From positions 1,302,001 through 1,366,000 of the forward strand of contig NZ_JBBKTU010000001.1 in NCBI RefSeq assembly GCF_037892605.1: DNA of 64,000 bases, written 5' to 3'. Position numbers and translations under genes: made by a program. Below the pieces are notes generated by a model. The model was not told the origin of the DNA, searched no databases, and saw only the letters and a program-made list of their open reading frames with translations. Within the stretch, counting starts at the first letter, position 1. Every line of letters begins with the position of its first letter. This stretch comes from Lacibacter sp. H407. GTDB lineage: Bacteria > Bacteroidota > Bacteroidia > Chitinophagales > Chitinophagaceae. Below are positions 17,823 to 25,391 of the stretch, in pieces.

Positions 17823-19770
17823 AAGATTTTAGCTTTAATGAGTGTTTTTGATTACTATCAAACTTTACTTTCAATTCATTCCACCCTGCTTTAAGTGCTA
17901 CGTGTTTTATTTTATTGGCATCGACTTTTAATATATCTGTATCATGAGCCGCCTCACTAATTGTTAGCATGTCATCCTTTTCAGAATCATTATCAACTCC
18001 TGCATGAAGTTGTAATTCTGCATTTGCATTTTTCGAACTAAAGATTCTGATAATATGTTCAAATCTGCCATCTGCTGTTTTTGTGGCAATAACTCTTGTC
18101 TTTACTGGCAAAACGATTTTTATTTTTTCAAGCCCAGATTCATTTCCTCTTGCAGTGCTTTGTCCAGGCAAAAGCCCTGGAGCTAATGCAGGTTCTCCAC
18201 CTTGAGAGTCTGTATTAATACCTATTGTTCCCGTAAAAACGTTATCATCACCTTCAGGATTTACGTTACCTTGTGTATTTCTTGAAATATTTTGATTTCT
18301 AATTGCAAGCTTTATAGGTTCTTCACTTTCATTTAACGTGTTTTCAATTGCGGTTTCCTCAATTGTGGCTTCTTCGGAAATATTAAGCCCCCCTACAGCA
18401 TCACCATCTCCCGTTTCATTTTCTTCAAGTAGATCTTCAGGAATATTTAAATAGCGGTCTAGTCCAATAATACGCTGCTTTTTTCCTGTATCTGCCGTCA
18501 TCAATGTTTCCAGACATTTTTTGACAAATGATTTTAGCTCGTTTTCTGCAAGTGCTGCTTCTGTATGAGGCCTTTCATTATCCAGGTAATTATTTTTCTT
18601 CCACTCATTGTGCTGTGGATTTTCCATTTGTCTCAATATCTCATTCCCTTTTTCGTTATCACACACAAAAACACCTGCATAATTAAAACCCCTATTGTCA
18701 GTTTTTTTAAAAACCACCATTTTGGGACTACGCATATACATTATTCTGTTAGGGTAGTTATCTTTTAGAAAAACAGCCAGCCTCACTTTTCCGATAGTTG
18801 GTAATTCGTCTTCAAAGTATTTGGTAAATCTGGAATCTTCTTTAAATTTTATCGCTTTAAAGTAAGGGTATGGATTCCAGTTTTCTGGTTCATTCACGCT
18901 GCCGTCAGGAAGTTCATCTGAATAATACTCGAGCATAACTTGTTCAAGATTACTTTTGTCAATTGTAATACCATCGACGTCTGCAACTAGGTGTTCTTCC
19001 CAAATTGATAGCCAGAAATTATTTAGTATTGATTTTATTAAACTGGTTTTCCAAACGTGTTCATCGCTTTTAAATCCGATAATTATAATATCTGTTCCTG
19101 TCTCATTTCTTCTGAATAAATCTGGAAGTAAGTCAGGATTATCAATTGCTTTTCCATTTTCGAATCCAAACAAACCGGTATAATCAGATTTTTTCCCTGA
19201 TTCATCTTTATGAGTTGTTAATCTGGCCTTTCCCCTAAATATAAATTTGTCACTATCATAAATGCTCGAGACAGTGATTATTCTCAATGGCGAAGCGGCG
19301 TAATAAGCCCCTTTACCAAACCCAAATGATCCCCCGGCACCTGCCGATGCTTTGTTAGTTACCCCTACCGCATCCATAAATGCATAAAACTTGCATCGTG
19401 TGTCATCTGGGCTATATTCAAGGCCTGTCGTATTATAATCGCTTATTCTAAGACATGTGATGGCTTCTTTACTTAGGATGTCCTGAGCGGTATTGCAGAA
19501 GTTAACAAAAGGCTTATCTGCAGAATAATAATCTGAGCACATTTGATATCTCTTTGATACATCAAAAAGCTGGGGTAAATCTTGTTTTAGAATAGTAAAT
19601 AGGGAAAACTTAACCTTTACCGGTTGCGATTTATCAACAACAGCATCAAGACTATTTTGAATAACTTCTCTTGCAAGAGAATAGTATTTGTCACCTTTAA
19701 AAGTTTGGGTAATTGAATCTTTGGGACCATGTTCTTCGGAGCCGCTTGGGCCAAAATACCATTGAAGCAT
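17812..19770 (-). CDS. GHKL (Hsp90/MutL-type) ATPase, defence-associated
   Basis: A 652-residue protein with an N-terminal GHKL ATPase fold. N-box: AREVIQNSLDAV (residues ~34-45). G1 box: LRISDYNTTGL (D-x-N-x-x-G, ~104-114). G2 box: GAGGSFGFGKGAYYAAS (~143-159). ATP-driven dimer opening and closing is known for this fold. After about residue 420 comes a long acidic, low-complexity linker (~440-540), then a beta-sandwich-like end of ~100 residues. There is no His-kinase phosphoacceptor box, so it is not a sensor kinase. MutL/MORC-like GHKL ATPases in R-M neighbourhoods have been described, and this gene heads such an operon next to an HpaII-like system. Confidence 0.75.
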   Translation of the reverse strand: MLQWYFGPSGSEEHGPKDSITQTFKGDKYYSLAREVIQNSLDAVVDKSQPVKVKFSLFTILKQDLPQLFDVSKRYQMCSDYYSADKPFVNFCNTAQDILSKEAITCLRISDYNTTGLEYSPDDTRCKFYAFMDAVGVTNKASAGAGGSFGFGKGAYYAASPLRIITVSSIYDSDKFIFRGKARLTTHKDESGKKSDYTGLFGFENGKAIDNPDLLPDLFRRNETGTDIIIIGFKSDEHVWKTSLIKSILNNFWLSIWEEHLVADVDGITIDKSNLEQVMLEYYSDELPDGSVNEPENWNPYPYFKAIKFKEDSRFTKYFEDELPTIGKVRLAVFLKDNYPNRIMYMRSPKMVVFKKTDNRGFNYAGVFVCDNEKGNEILRQMENPQHNEWKKNNYLDNERPHTEAALAENELKSFVKKCLETLMTADTGKKQRIIGLDRYLNIPEDLLEENETGDGDAVGGLNISEEATIEETAIENTLNESEEPIKLAIRNQNISRNTQGNVNPEGDDNVFTGTIGINTDSQGGEPALAPGLLPGQSTARGNESGLEKIKIVLPVKTRVIATKTADGRFEHIIRIFSSKNANAELQLHAGVDNDSEKDDMLTISEAAHDTDILKVDANKIKHVALKAGWNELKVKFDSNQKHSLKLKSYEI

Positions 19771-19996
19771 TTATGGGTGTTTTAATGGGTAGTAAGATAA
19801 TTAATCTAAAATAGCAGATAAAAAATAAATGCAATGTTTTTTCTCTTCAATTTTCAACGAAGCTCGATGTAAACTATTTTCCATCCCCCCAACACATAAC
19901 TTGTACTTCTCCTGCCGCCAATTTCTTTCACCTATATTCTTTCTGCAGCAAATCCTGTATATCTCGCAAGGCCGTGTTACAGGTTTGTCCCAAAAT

Positions 19997-20025
19997 CGTT
20001 CAGACTGGTAGAACCGTTCCGACCG
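19997..20025 (+). repeat. 29-bp CGTTCAGACCGG element, diverged copy
   Basis: CGTTCAGACTGGTAGAACCG then TTCCGACCG. Nearly the same as the copy at 22789-22817, and both are followed by GAACAGGGTTGCCAAC. It is in inverted orientation to the copies at the left edge of the island. Confidence 0.65.
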
Positions 20026-20056
20026 TTGCTGAACAGGGTTGCCAACTCTTCGTTAC

Positions 20057-20082
20057 AAAAAAGCCCTCCGCTACCGGAGGGC
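20057..20082 (-). terminator. Terminator of the degraded lipoprotein copy
   Basis: GCCCTCCG (20063-20070) and CGGAGGGC (20075-20082) pair around a 4-nt loop, with an A-run to the left that is a T-run on the minus strand. It is nearly the same sequence as the terminator at 22054-22083. Confidence 0.75.
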
Positions 20083-20104
20083 CTGCTATAAAACAAAAGA
20101 ACAT

Positions 20105-20250
20105 TTACTTCTTCTTGTAATCACTCACTTTTTCATCGAACTGCACCATCTTCCCCTTCTCCATCCGGATACCGTTGACTACATTCATCGAGTCGGCCAC
20201 AACATTCGCCTCTTTCCTGTTTTGTTTGTATCAGAGGGTACCATTCGAAC
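20105..20250 (-). pseudogene. Degraded 3' copy of the NTF2-like lipoprotein gene at 22103
   Basis: Reading the minus strand, the last ~45 codons match the end of the intact gene at 22103-22648: TL-stop-YKQ against TLWYKQ, then ADSMNVVNGIRMEKGKMVQF against ADSMNVVNDIRMENGKMVQL, ending KVSDYKKK against KVSHYQKKK. The conserved Trp codon is TGA here, and the match runs out in a small frameshift near 20240. The terminator behind it is also duplicated. The copy is therefore a dead remnant of a ~190-bp or longer duplication. Confidence 0.85.
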
Positions 20251-20346
20251 GATCAAAAGGAAGAATACTCCTTTTGGGGTATATATGCCTCGTGTTACAT
20301 CCACTACTTTTACAGGCCGCCTTTCACACACATTAAAATCCGTTTC

Positions 20347-21996
20347 ATGAAGAAGCTATCCGTATTTCTCTGTTTTGTTTTGATGTTATCTGCCTGTTCA
20401 AAAAAAGATAAAAATACTCCGGCTGCAGCGGCAGAAACAACCATACTAACACTGGATTCTGCGTTTGCCCTGCCGGGCGATCCATTAAAAATTAAACTGA
20501 ACAGGAAGATCACGCAAACAGAAATTATCGTAAACCTGGGCACAGTACAAACAAAGGCGTATGCCGGCAACGATTCAGAATATGTTTTCTTTTTACCTGT
20601 TATGATGCCGGGGAAAACGGCCGTAACGATTCCGTCGATCACAAATTCAAACAGCTTAACCCTCAATGTTCGTGACTATACAGTAATTGCTGATCCGCAA
20701 ATTGTGATCAACGAGTTTGTTACGAAACGTAACAGTTGTATTGATTCGCTGGCAAAAAGCGTAGCAGGAAGCAGCTACCAGACCTCTCCTGAAACCTCTT
20801 TAATGATCAGCCAGTTAAAAGAAGAGTGGGACGATCAGTTGGCTAAACTGCAGGTAAATGACAAACTGCTGCTTGCTTATATTTTAAAGAAGATGATGCC
20901 GCAGCCTTCAGATTTTTCATCCATATTTCGTCAATCGAATAATATATTGAACAAAGAGCAGGGATTAATAGATGCGGGAGAAAAGTTGGTTTCATTGGCG
21001 AACAAATTTGTGATATTACAAATTGCCTGTGTTGTTCAAATTCCGATTATTGCCGGAAGCCTGATTTGGACGGTTGCGGCACCGAATCCCATCTCAGCAC
21101 TTATACTGGCCGGTTCTATTATCACGTTTATCATTTTGCGGGAGGCGGTTATCCGGCAAGCTGAACGTGTTGGCGAATTGCCGGGAATTTTGGAGTCAAT
21201 CTTCTCTACCAATGTTAAGCGGGTAATGGCAAACGAGTTCAATAACAATACCGAGAAGACGATTGCGCTGGATGTTTTGTTTCGTAACCTGAAATCAACC
21301 GACCAAACGATTCAGCAGAATATTTCCAAGGCGTTTACTTCAGATAATGAGCTGCAGACAGAAGACCGGGAAGTAGAAAAATTATACACAAAAGCAAAGC
21401 AGTATACCTCCAAATTAAAAGCGCCTTATAAACCATACGCTGCAACCCTTGGAACCTATCCCCAGGTTACCAATACGGTGCCCGGAACAGGGAGTGAGAT
21501 TATTATAAAGGGCGTAAGTGATAACCGTATCAGCTATACATCCTCTTTAACGAACGGTAACAGGATGATAAAAATTTCATCTTCTTCAACACAGGAAATC
21601 AATTTCGATATTAACGTAGCAGTGAAAAGACCGCTTGATGGTGTTGAGTTTGTAAAAAATATTCCTTGTGTATTTATACCCGTACCCGATTCAACAGACT
21701 TTTATAAAAACCTGGTACTGGGTAACTGGACAGTCAATTGGTATGATGGCCCTAATGGAGATAAGTTTCTCCAGGAAGATAAAATTGAAGTGAAGCCAAA
21801 TGGGGTTGCAACGAGGTATGAATCGAGGTATGCCTCCGGATTGGTGGAACAGTATTCAATCGCTTATTCATGGAGCGTAACAAAATCAAATGGAAATTAT
21901 ATTATGGCAATTAATTCCCATTCCGGAAGGATTACGCCAACGCAATTGCAGTTTACACAGATAGGACTCTATAAAACGATCACACAAAAAATGTGA
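20347..21996 (+). CDS. Large lipoprotein, unknown function
   Basis: A 549-residue lipoprotein: signal peptide and lipobox LSAC at residues 1-17, then an IPT/Ig-like beta domain (about 30-105, TILTLDSAFALPGDPLKIKL onward). A helical middle follows that contains two strongly hydrophobic stretches (about 218-240 and 243-262). The last part is a beta-rich ~100-residue end resembling a lipocalin-like domain (LVLGNWTVNWYDGPNGD onward). I do not recognise the whole. The hydrophobic middle is unusual in a lipoprotein and could insert into a membrane. The gene lies between the intact and the degraded copy of another lipoprotein gene. Confidence 0.7.
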   Translation: MKKLSVFLCFVLMLSACSKKDKNTPAAAAETTILTLDSAFALPGDPLKIKLNRKITQTEIIVNLGTVQTKAYAGNDSEYVFFLPVMMPGKTAVTIPSITNSNSLTLNVRDYTVIADPQIVINEFVTKRNSCIDSLAKSVAGSSYQTSPETSLMISQLKEEWDDQLAKLQVNDKLLLAYILKKMMPQPSDFSSIFRQSNNILNKEQGLIDAGEKLVSLANKFVILQIACVVQIPIIAGSLIWTVAAPNPISALILAGSIITFIILREAVIRQAERVGELPGILESIFSTNVKRVMANEFNNNTEKTIALDVLFRNLKSTDQTIQQNISKAFTSDNELQTEDREVEKLYTKAKQYTSKLKAPYKPYAATLGTYPQVTNTVPGTGSEIIIKGVSDNRISYTSSLTNGNRMIKISSSSTQEINFDINVAVKRPLDGVEFVKNIPCVFIPVPDSTDFYKNLVLGNWTVNWYDGPNGDKFLQEDKIEVKPNGVATRYESRYASGLVEQYSIAYSWSVTKSNGNYIMAINSHSGRITPTQLQFTQIGLYKTITQKM

Positions 21997-22053
21997 TGAA
22001 AGACAATACATAAACAAACTGTTCATTTCATACCAGATTGCATACGTATTAAT

Positions 22054-22083
22054 AAAAAAGCCCTCCGCTAACGGTGGGCTTTT
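22054..22083. terminator. Bidirectional terminator between convergent lipoprotein genes
   Basis: AAAAGCCCTCCG (22056-22067 region) pairs with CGGTGGGCTTTT with one mismatch around a short loop; T-runs are present for both directions. It serves the lipoprotein genes ending at 21996 (+) and 22103 (-). Confidence 0.75.
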
Positions 22084-22102
22084 CTATAAAATGCAATCAC
22101 GT

Positions 22103-22648
22103 TTACTTCTTCTTCTGGTAATGGCTCACTTTTTCATCGAGCTGCACCATTTTACCATTCTCCATGCGGATGTCGTTTACTACATTCATCGAGTCGGCTA
22201 CACCTTTTGCATCTTTCCAGCTTTGTTTGTACCAAAGGGTTACCCACTCCGTTTTTTTATCGGCTGATATAACGGATACATAGTCACCCATGGTCACTAC
22301 AAGATCGTTATACATGTTGCGTGCATCGGCGAAAAATTTCATGGCACTGTCACGGCTGAGTTTTGCCTGGTAATAATCAAAGTCGAGTTGAATAGAATCG
22401 CCTGTAGCATTGGCCAGTGCTGTAAAGTCTTTATCAACAAAGGCTTTTAAACCAGCCATGGCAGCAGCTACATTTTCTTTACTGCCGATCGACCAGTCTT
22501 TGTAAGGAGCCGACAATGTGTAAGGCAGTGTTACCTCAGCAGCTGCAGCGGCTTCGGATGTTGCCGGTGCTTCAGTGGTTTTGGTGTCGGCATTGTTGCA
22601 GGAATCCAAGGCAAAGACAAGGCATAAAAAAGCAAAGATCTGTTTCAT
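22103..22648 (-). CDS. Lipoprotein with NTF2/SnoaL-like domain
   Basis: A 181-residue lipoprotein. The signal peptide ends in a lipobox-like LDSC at about residue 17; Asp at -2 is unusual but the rest fits. An Ala/Thr-rich linker follows, then an NTF2-like domain (MAGLKAFVDKDFTALANATG through TEWVTLWYKQSWKD to ENGKMVQLDEKVSHYQKKK). It is a distant paralogue of the lipoprotein at 11899-12441, and a degraded copy of its 3' end is at 20105-20250. Function unknown. Confidence 0.8.
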   Translation of the reverse strand: MKQIFAFLCLVFALDSCNNADTKTTEAPATSEAAAAAEVTLPYTLSAPYKDWSIGSKENVAAAMAGLKAFVDKDFTALANATGDSIQLDFDYYQAKLSRDSAMKFFADARNMYNDLVVTMGDYVSVISADKKTEWVTLWYKQSWKDAKGVADSMNVVNDIRMENGKMVQLDEKVSHYQKKK

Positions 22649-22788
22649 GTAAAATTGGTTTTGGGTTTAAAAAAATAATGCAGGAAAAGGGAGGGAAGAG
22701 ATGTAACCGGTACGTGAACGGTTACGATCAGGTAAGAAGGTAGTTGATTAAAACAGTAACTGCAAGCATTCGATGGCTTTTCTGCAAG

Positions 22789-22817
22789 CGTTCAGACCGG
22801 TAGAACCGTTCTGACCG
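22789..22817 (+). repeat. 29-bp CGTTCAGACCGG element
   Basis: CGTTCAGACCGGTAGAACCG then TTCTGACCG; closest to the copy at 19997-20025. Confidence 0.7.
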
Positions 22818-22827
22818 TTTGTGAACA

Positions 22828-22858
22828 GGGTTGCCAACCTTTCGAAGGTTGGCAACCC
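22828..22858. repeat. Perfect GGTTGGCAACC hairpin
   Basis: GGGTTGCCAACCTT (22828-22841) and AAGGTTGGCAACCC (22845-22858) are exact reverse complements around TCG. A smaller palindrome of the same core, AAGGTTGGCAACCTT, lies at 49624-49638. Confidence 0.75.
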
Positions 22859-22876
22859 TTACTCCTCCGTGCCAAT

Positions 22877-22905
22877 CGTTCAGACCGGCGGAGCCGGGCC
22901 GACCG
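22877..22905 (+). repeat. 29-bp CGTTCAGACCGG element, exact copy
   Basis: Identical over 29 bp to the copy at 25261-25289. Its right flank to about 22968 matches, inverted, the flank of the copy at 12672-12700. Confidence 0.75.
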
Positions 22906-22975
22906 TACTTACTGCTTACTGTTGTTGGGTGTTTTTTATCTGTGTAATTCTGTGTTCATCCGTGGCCAAACTGGC

Positions 22976-23773
22976 TTACCCACCCGGCGCTACCATTTCC
23001 TGCGACAGTGCCATCATAGCCGTAGCAACTGCAGCAATCACAAACTGAAATTCCTTGCTTTCATTTTTCGGCAACCACACAAAATTTTGCTTGTGTGCCA
23101 TCAGTGGTAAACCTCTGAACTGTACAGCACCAATGGAAATGCCGTTTTCCCGGAACACATAACCCAGCACATACATCGCTTTCTTCCCATCAGCATAATG
23201 ATTCACCGGCAGCAGTTCAATTTCACGGATGCCATTGGTGAGCACTCCTACGATCTCTTCTGAAATACTTACAACACCTGCTGTTTCCTGCTGTGCTGTG
23301 CTGAAGATCCAATCACTTGTATCGGCCGAAAGTATCGTGGTAATAAGGTCGGTCTTGCCCCGATTGTAAGTGGCGGGTCCTTCGTTGCGGCCAAAAATAT
23401 TGTTCTTGGGTTGTGTGTAATAAAGTGTGGTGGTGGTAGCCATGTTTACAATGGCTGTATCGGTCTCGTTGCGCAGGAGTTTGAATGATCGTTTCTGCTT
23501 AATGTTTTGTTCCACTTCTTTCACGTTCGATAAAAGACGTGAGAGCACATCTTGCTGTTCGGTTGTTGTATTTGATTTGCTTGTCCATCCTTTGCGGCTG
23601 TTGAGTAAACGATAAGGACCAAATTCATAGCGCAGGAAACCAATCCCTGTTTTTTGTTTTACCTGTAAGGGTTCGGCAAGTTGTGCAATGTTAGCAGGCA
23701 ACTGCATCAGTTTTTGCGCATTGCTTTGTTGTATTACAAACAGCAAACATAATATGATACTATTGCGGAGCAT
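22976..23773 (-). CDS. Exported protein of unknown function
   Basis: A 265-residue protein with a signal peptide (residues 1-19, ending SNAQ). The mature part has no motif I recognise. It contains FGPYRLLNSRKGWTSKSNTT, RSFKLLRNETDTAIVNMATT and FRGLPLMAHKQNFVWLPKN, and ends in a mildly hydrophobic Ala/Met-rich stretch (FVIAAVATAMMALSQEM). The start codon lies 12 nt before the stop of the upstream Met-rich lipoprotein gene on the same strand, so it may belong to that operon. Confidence 0.7.
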   Translation of the reverse strand: MLRNSIILCLLFVIQQSNAQKLMQLPANIAQLAEPLQVKQKTGIGFLRYEFGPYRLLNSRKGWTSKSNTTTEQQDVLSRLLSNVKEVEQNIKQKRSFKLLRNETDTAIVNMATTTTLYYTQPKNNIFGRNEGPATYNRGKTDLITTILSADTSDWIFSTAQQETAGVVSISEEIVGVLTNGIREIELLPVNHYADGKKAMYVLGYVFRENGISIGAVQFRGLPLMAHKQNFVWLPKNESKEFQFVIAAVATAMMALSQEMVAPGG

Positions 23774-23785
23774 CGTAGTTTGAAG

Positions 23786-24172
23786 TTAACTTTTTTTCAT
23801 CATCCGTTGTTTCATCCGGTCCATCATTTCCTGATTGTTCATCATATTTTCATACATGTGGATCATGATGTTGCTGTCGGTTTTGGAAGCTTCCATCAGG
23901 TTGCTCATCATGGTGTTCATCATACCGGGGTTGTTCCGCATCATTTCCATCATCACACCAATATGTTGTTGCATACTGTCTCTGCTGTTCATTATGGCAT
24001 TCATCATTTCTCTTGCCATTTTATCGTCATTAGCAATTGTGTCGATGATGGCCGTTCTTGTTTCTTTGTTGGCAAGCAGTTGATTGACGGTGGGGGTGTT
24101 GGTACAGGCGGCAAACAATAACACGAAGCTCATTGTACACAGCATTGTTTTAATATAGTTCATAGTGTTCAT
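23786..24172 (-). CDS. Methionine-rich lipoprotein, probably metal-binding
   Basis: A 128-residue lipoprotein (lipobox LFAAC at about residue 20-24) whose mature part is exceptionally rich in Met, many in MM pairs or MxxM patterns (REMMNAIMN, MMEMMRNNPGMMNTMMSNLM, MMNNQEMMDRMKQRMMKK). Such Met-rich exported proteins commonly bind Cu(I); that role is inferred. Its start overlaps the end of the Cys-rich copper-storage-like gene by 23 nt, which supports a joint copper function. Met 24163 is an alternative start. Confidence 0.75.
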   Translation of the reverse strand: MNTMNYIKTMLCTMSFVLLFAACTNTPTVNQLLANKETRTAIIDTIANDDKMAREMMNAIMNSRDSMQQHIGVMMEMMRNNPGMMNTMMSNLMEASKTDSNIMIHMYENMMNNQEMMDRMKQRMMKKS

Positions 24173-24527
24173 TTGTTTGTGGGGCGTAATACGCACAGGA
24201 AATTGTTGCGAGGTATAAACGACATTCGGCAACGATATTACGACAGGCAATCGCTGATTGGTTGCAATGTTCCAGGTGTGAAAATTTTTCACATTCTTCA
24301 GCGCAGGTAGTGCAGATCTCAATACATAAGCGGCATACTTGTGTGAGCAGTTCGGTGCTGCTGTCCATTGCTTTTGTAACCAGTTTGCAAATGATCACCG
24401 CCGTGTGATTTAATTTTGCACAGCGGGTTAACACATAGCTTTCTTCTTCCAGAAGGCATGCACCTGAACAATGAGTAGAAGCTTCCAGACATTCTTCCAG
24501 CAGGTGTTTCAACGATTCATGATTCAT
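24150..24527 (-). CDS. Cys-rich four-helix-bundle copper-storage-like protein
   Basis: A 125-residue cytosolic protein with ~15 cysteines arranged along amphipathic helices: CLEASTHCSGACLLEE, LTRCAKLN, VCRLCIEICTTCAEECEKF, HCNQSAIACRNIVAECRLYL. This is the pattern of the DUF326/Csp family, whose members bind many Cu(I) ions through Cys side chains inside a four-helix bundle. I use Met 24527; the longer open frame upstream is not family-like. It forms an operon with the Met-rich lipoprotein and faces a divergent haem lipoprotein. Confidence 0.85.
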   Translation of the reverse strand: MNHESLKHLLEECLEASTHCSGACLLEEESYVLTRCAKLNHTAVIICKLVTKAMDSSTELLTQVCRLCIEICTTCAEECEKFSHLEHCNQSAIACRNIVAECRLYLATISCAYYAPQTNEHYELY

Positions 24528-24762
24528 ACATTTCCGGCTTGCTATGTACAAACAACTGTACAATAGCATGAAGGTAGATTGCTTTGCTGCCCTCACTGTT
24601 ACAGAGAAACCTAAATGGTTTATACAATTCACAGGTTCATCGAACCAAAAAAATGGACTTGAAGAAGAGCATCTTCCACTGCTGTTGTAAACAGTCGAAA
24701 CGAAACAGCATCGCTGTACTGGTTTCTTTCGCATTCTCGGGCAGACCTTTTATTTTCACAAG

Positions 24763-25197
24763 ATGAAAGCACTGCTGATCATTGTTTCTGTTCTTGTAGT
24801 GGTGCTGCTTTTTGTACAATGCAGCAACAACGTGCCGAATAAAAAAGATCTTGATGAAAACATGATCGATGTAGCGATGTACAGCGATAATCTTGGATTA
24901 TACCTTCGCAAACAGGATGCTGATTATTCGCTCTGGTTATTGGAAGGATTGGATAGCACATTGCATGTGCTTGCCGTTACATTTACCGAACACCGCAAAC
25001 TGGTGCGGCCCTTTCAACAATCATATCACAAAGAACTTGCACCGCCCATCAATCAAATTCGCAAGGCATTACAACAAACGAATTTTCCTGCTGCTGTTGA
25101 ATCGTATCGTTTACTCATTAACAACTGCAACGATTGCCATATTGATCTTGAGATAGATAAAAACGTTGTTGACTGGAGCAAAGAGGGGGTGCATTAA
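24763..25197 (+). CDS. Lipoprotein with a single c-type haem motif
   Basis: A 144-residue lipoprotein: signal peptide with lipobox FVQC at residues ~17-20, a helical middle (DSTLHVLAVTFTEHRKLVRPF) and a C-terminal CNDCH (C-x-x-C-H) haem-attachment motif. The order helix-helix-CxxCH at the end resembles cytochrome c' type bundles. It is probably an envelope electron carrier or sensor. It is divergent from the copper-storage-like operon, 235 nt away. Confidence 0.75.
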   Translation: MKALLIIVSVLVVVLLFVQCSNNVPNKKDLDENMIDVAMYSDNLGLYLRKQDADYSLWLLEGLDSTLHVLAVTFTEHRKLVRPFQQSYHKELAPPINQIRKALQQTNFPAAVESYRLLINNCNDCHIDLEIDKNVVDWSKEGVH

Positions 25198-25260
25198 ATG
25201 AAACAAAGATTCATTCAATGCAAATGATTCGGTGAATAAACCGGGTGTGTTTTCTTTAAG

Positions 25261-25289
25261 CGTTCAGACCGGCGGAGCCGGGCCGACCG
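25261..25289 (+). repeat. 29-bp CGTTCAGACCGG element, exact copy
   Basis: Identical to 22877-22905. It is followed by a GTTGTCAACCC word and, to 25390, by degenerate ATCTGTGGCAAACCCATTCG-type sequence of the CACAAAG family. Confidence 0.75.
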
Positions 25290-25391
25290 AACTACATGGT
25301 TGTCAACCCTCACCAACAATACAATCTGTGTTCCTCTGCGTTCATCTGTGGCAAACCCATTCGTGTAGATTCGTGCAATTCGTGGCTACCA

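Larger units (their letters stand above)
19771..20104. other. Repeat-bearing intergenic region at the right edge of the island
   Basis: 334 nt with no supported gene: the likely promoter region of the GHKL operon, then a copy of the 29-bp element (19997-20025), a degenerate GGGTTGCCAAC word and the terminator of a pseudogene (20057-20082). Confidence 0.5.
22649..22975. other. Repeat-rich intergenic region
   Basis: 327 nt without a gene: two copies of the 29-bp element (22789-22817, 22877-22905), a perfect hairpin (22828-22858) and a degenerate GTGTTCATCCGTGG word near 22955. Confidence 0.6.

Noticed and set aside
17812-19770. Sensor histidine kinase
   Set aside because: The ATP-binding boxes are of GHKL type, but there is no phosphoacceptor His box, membrane segment or response regulator beside it.
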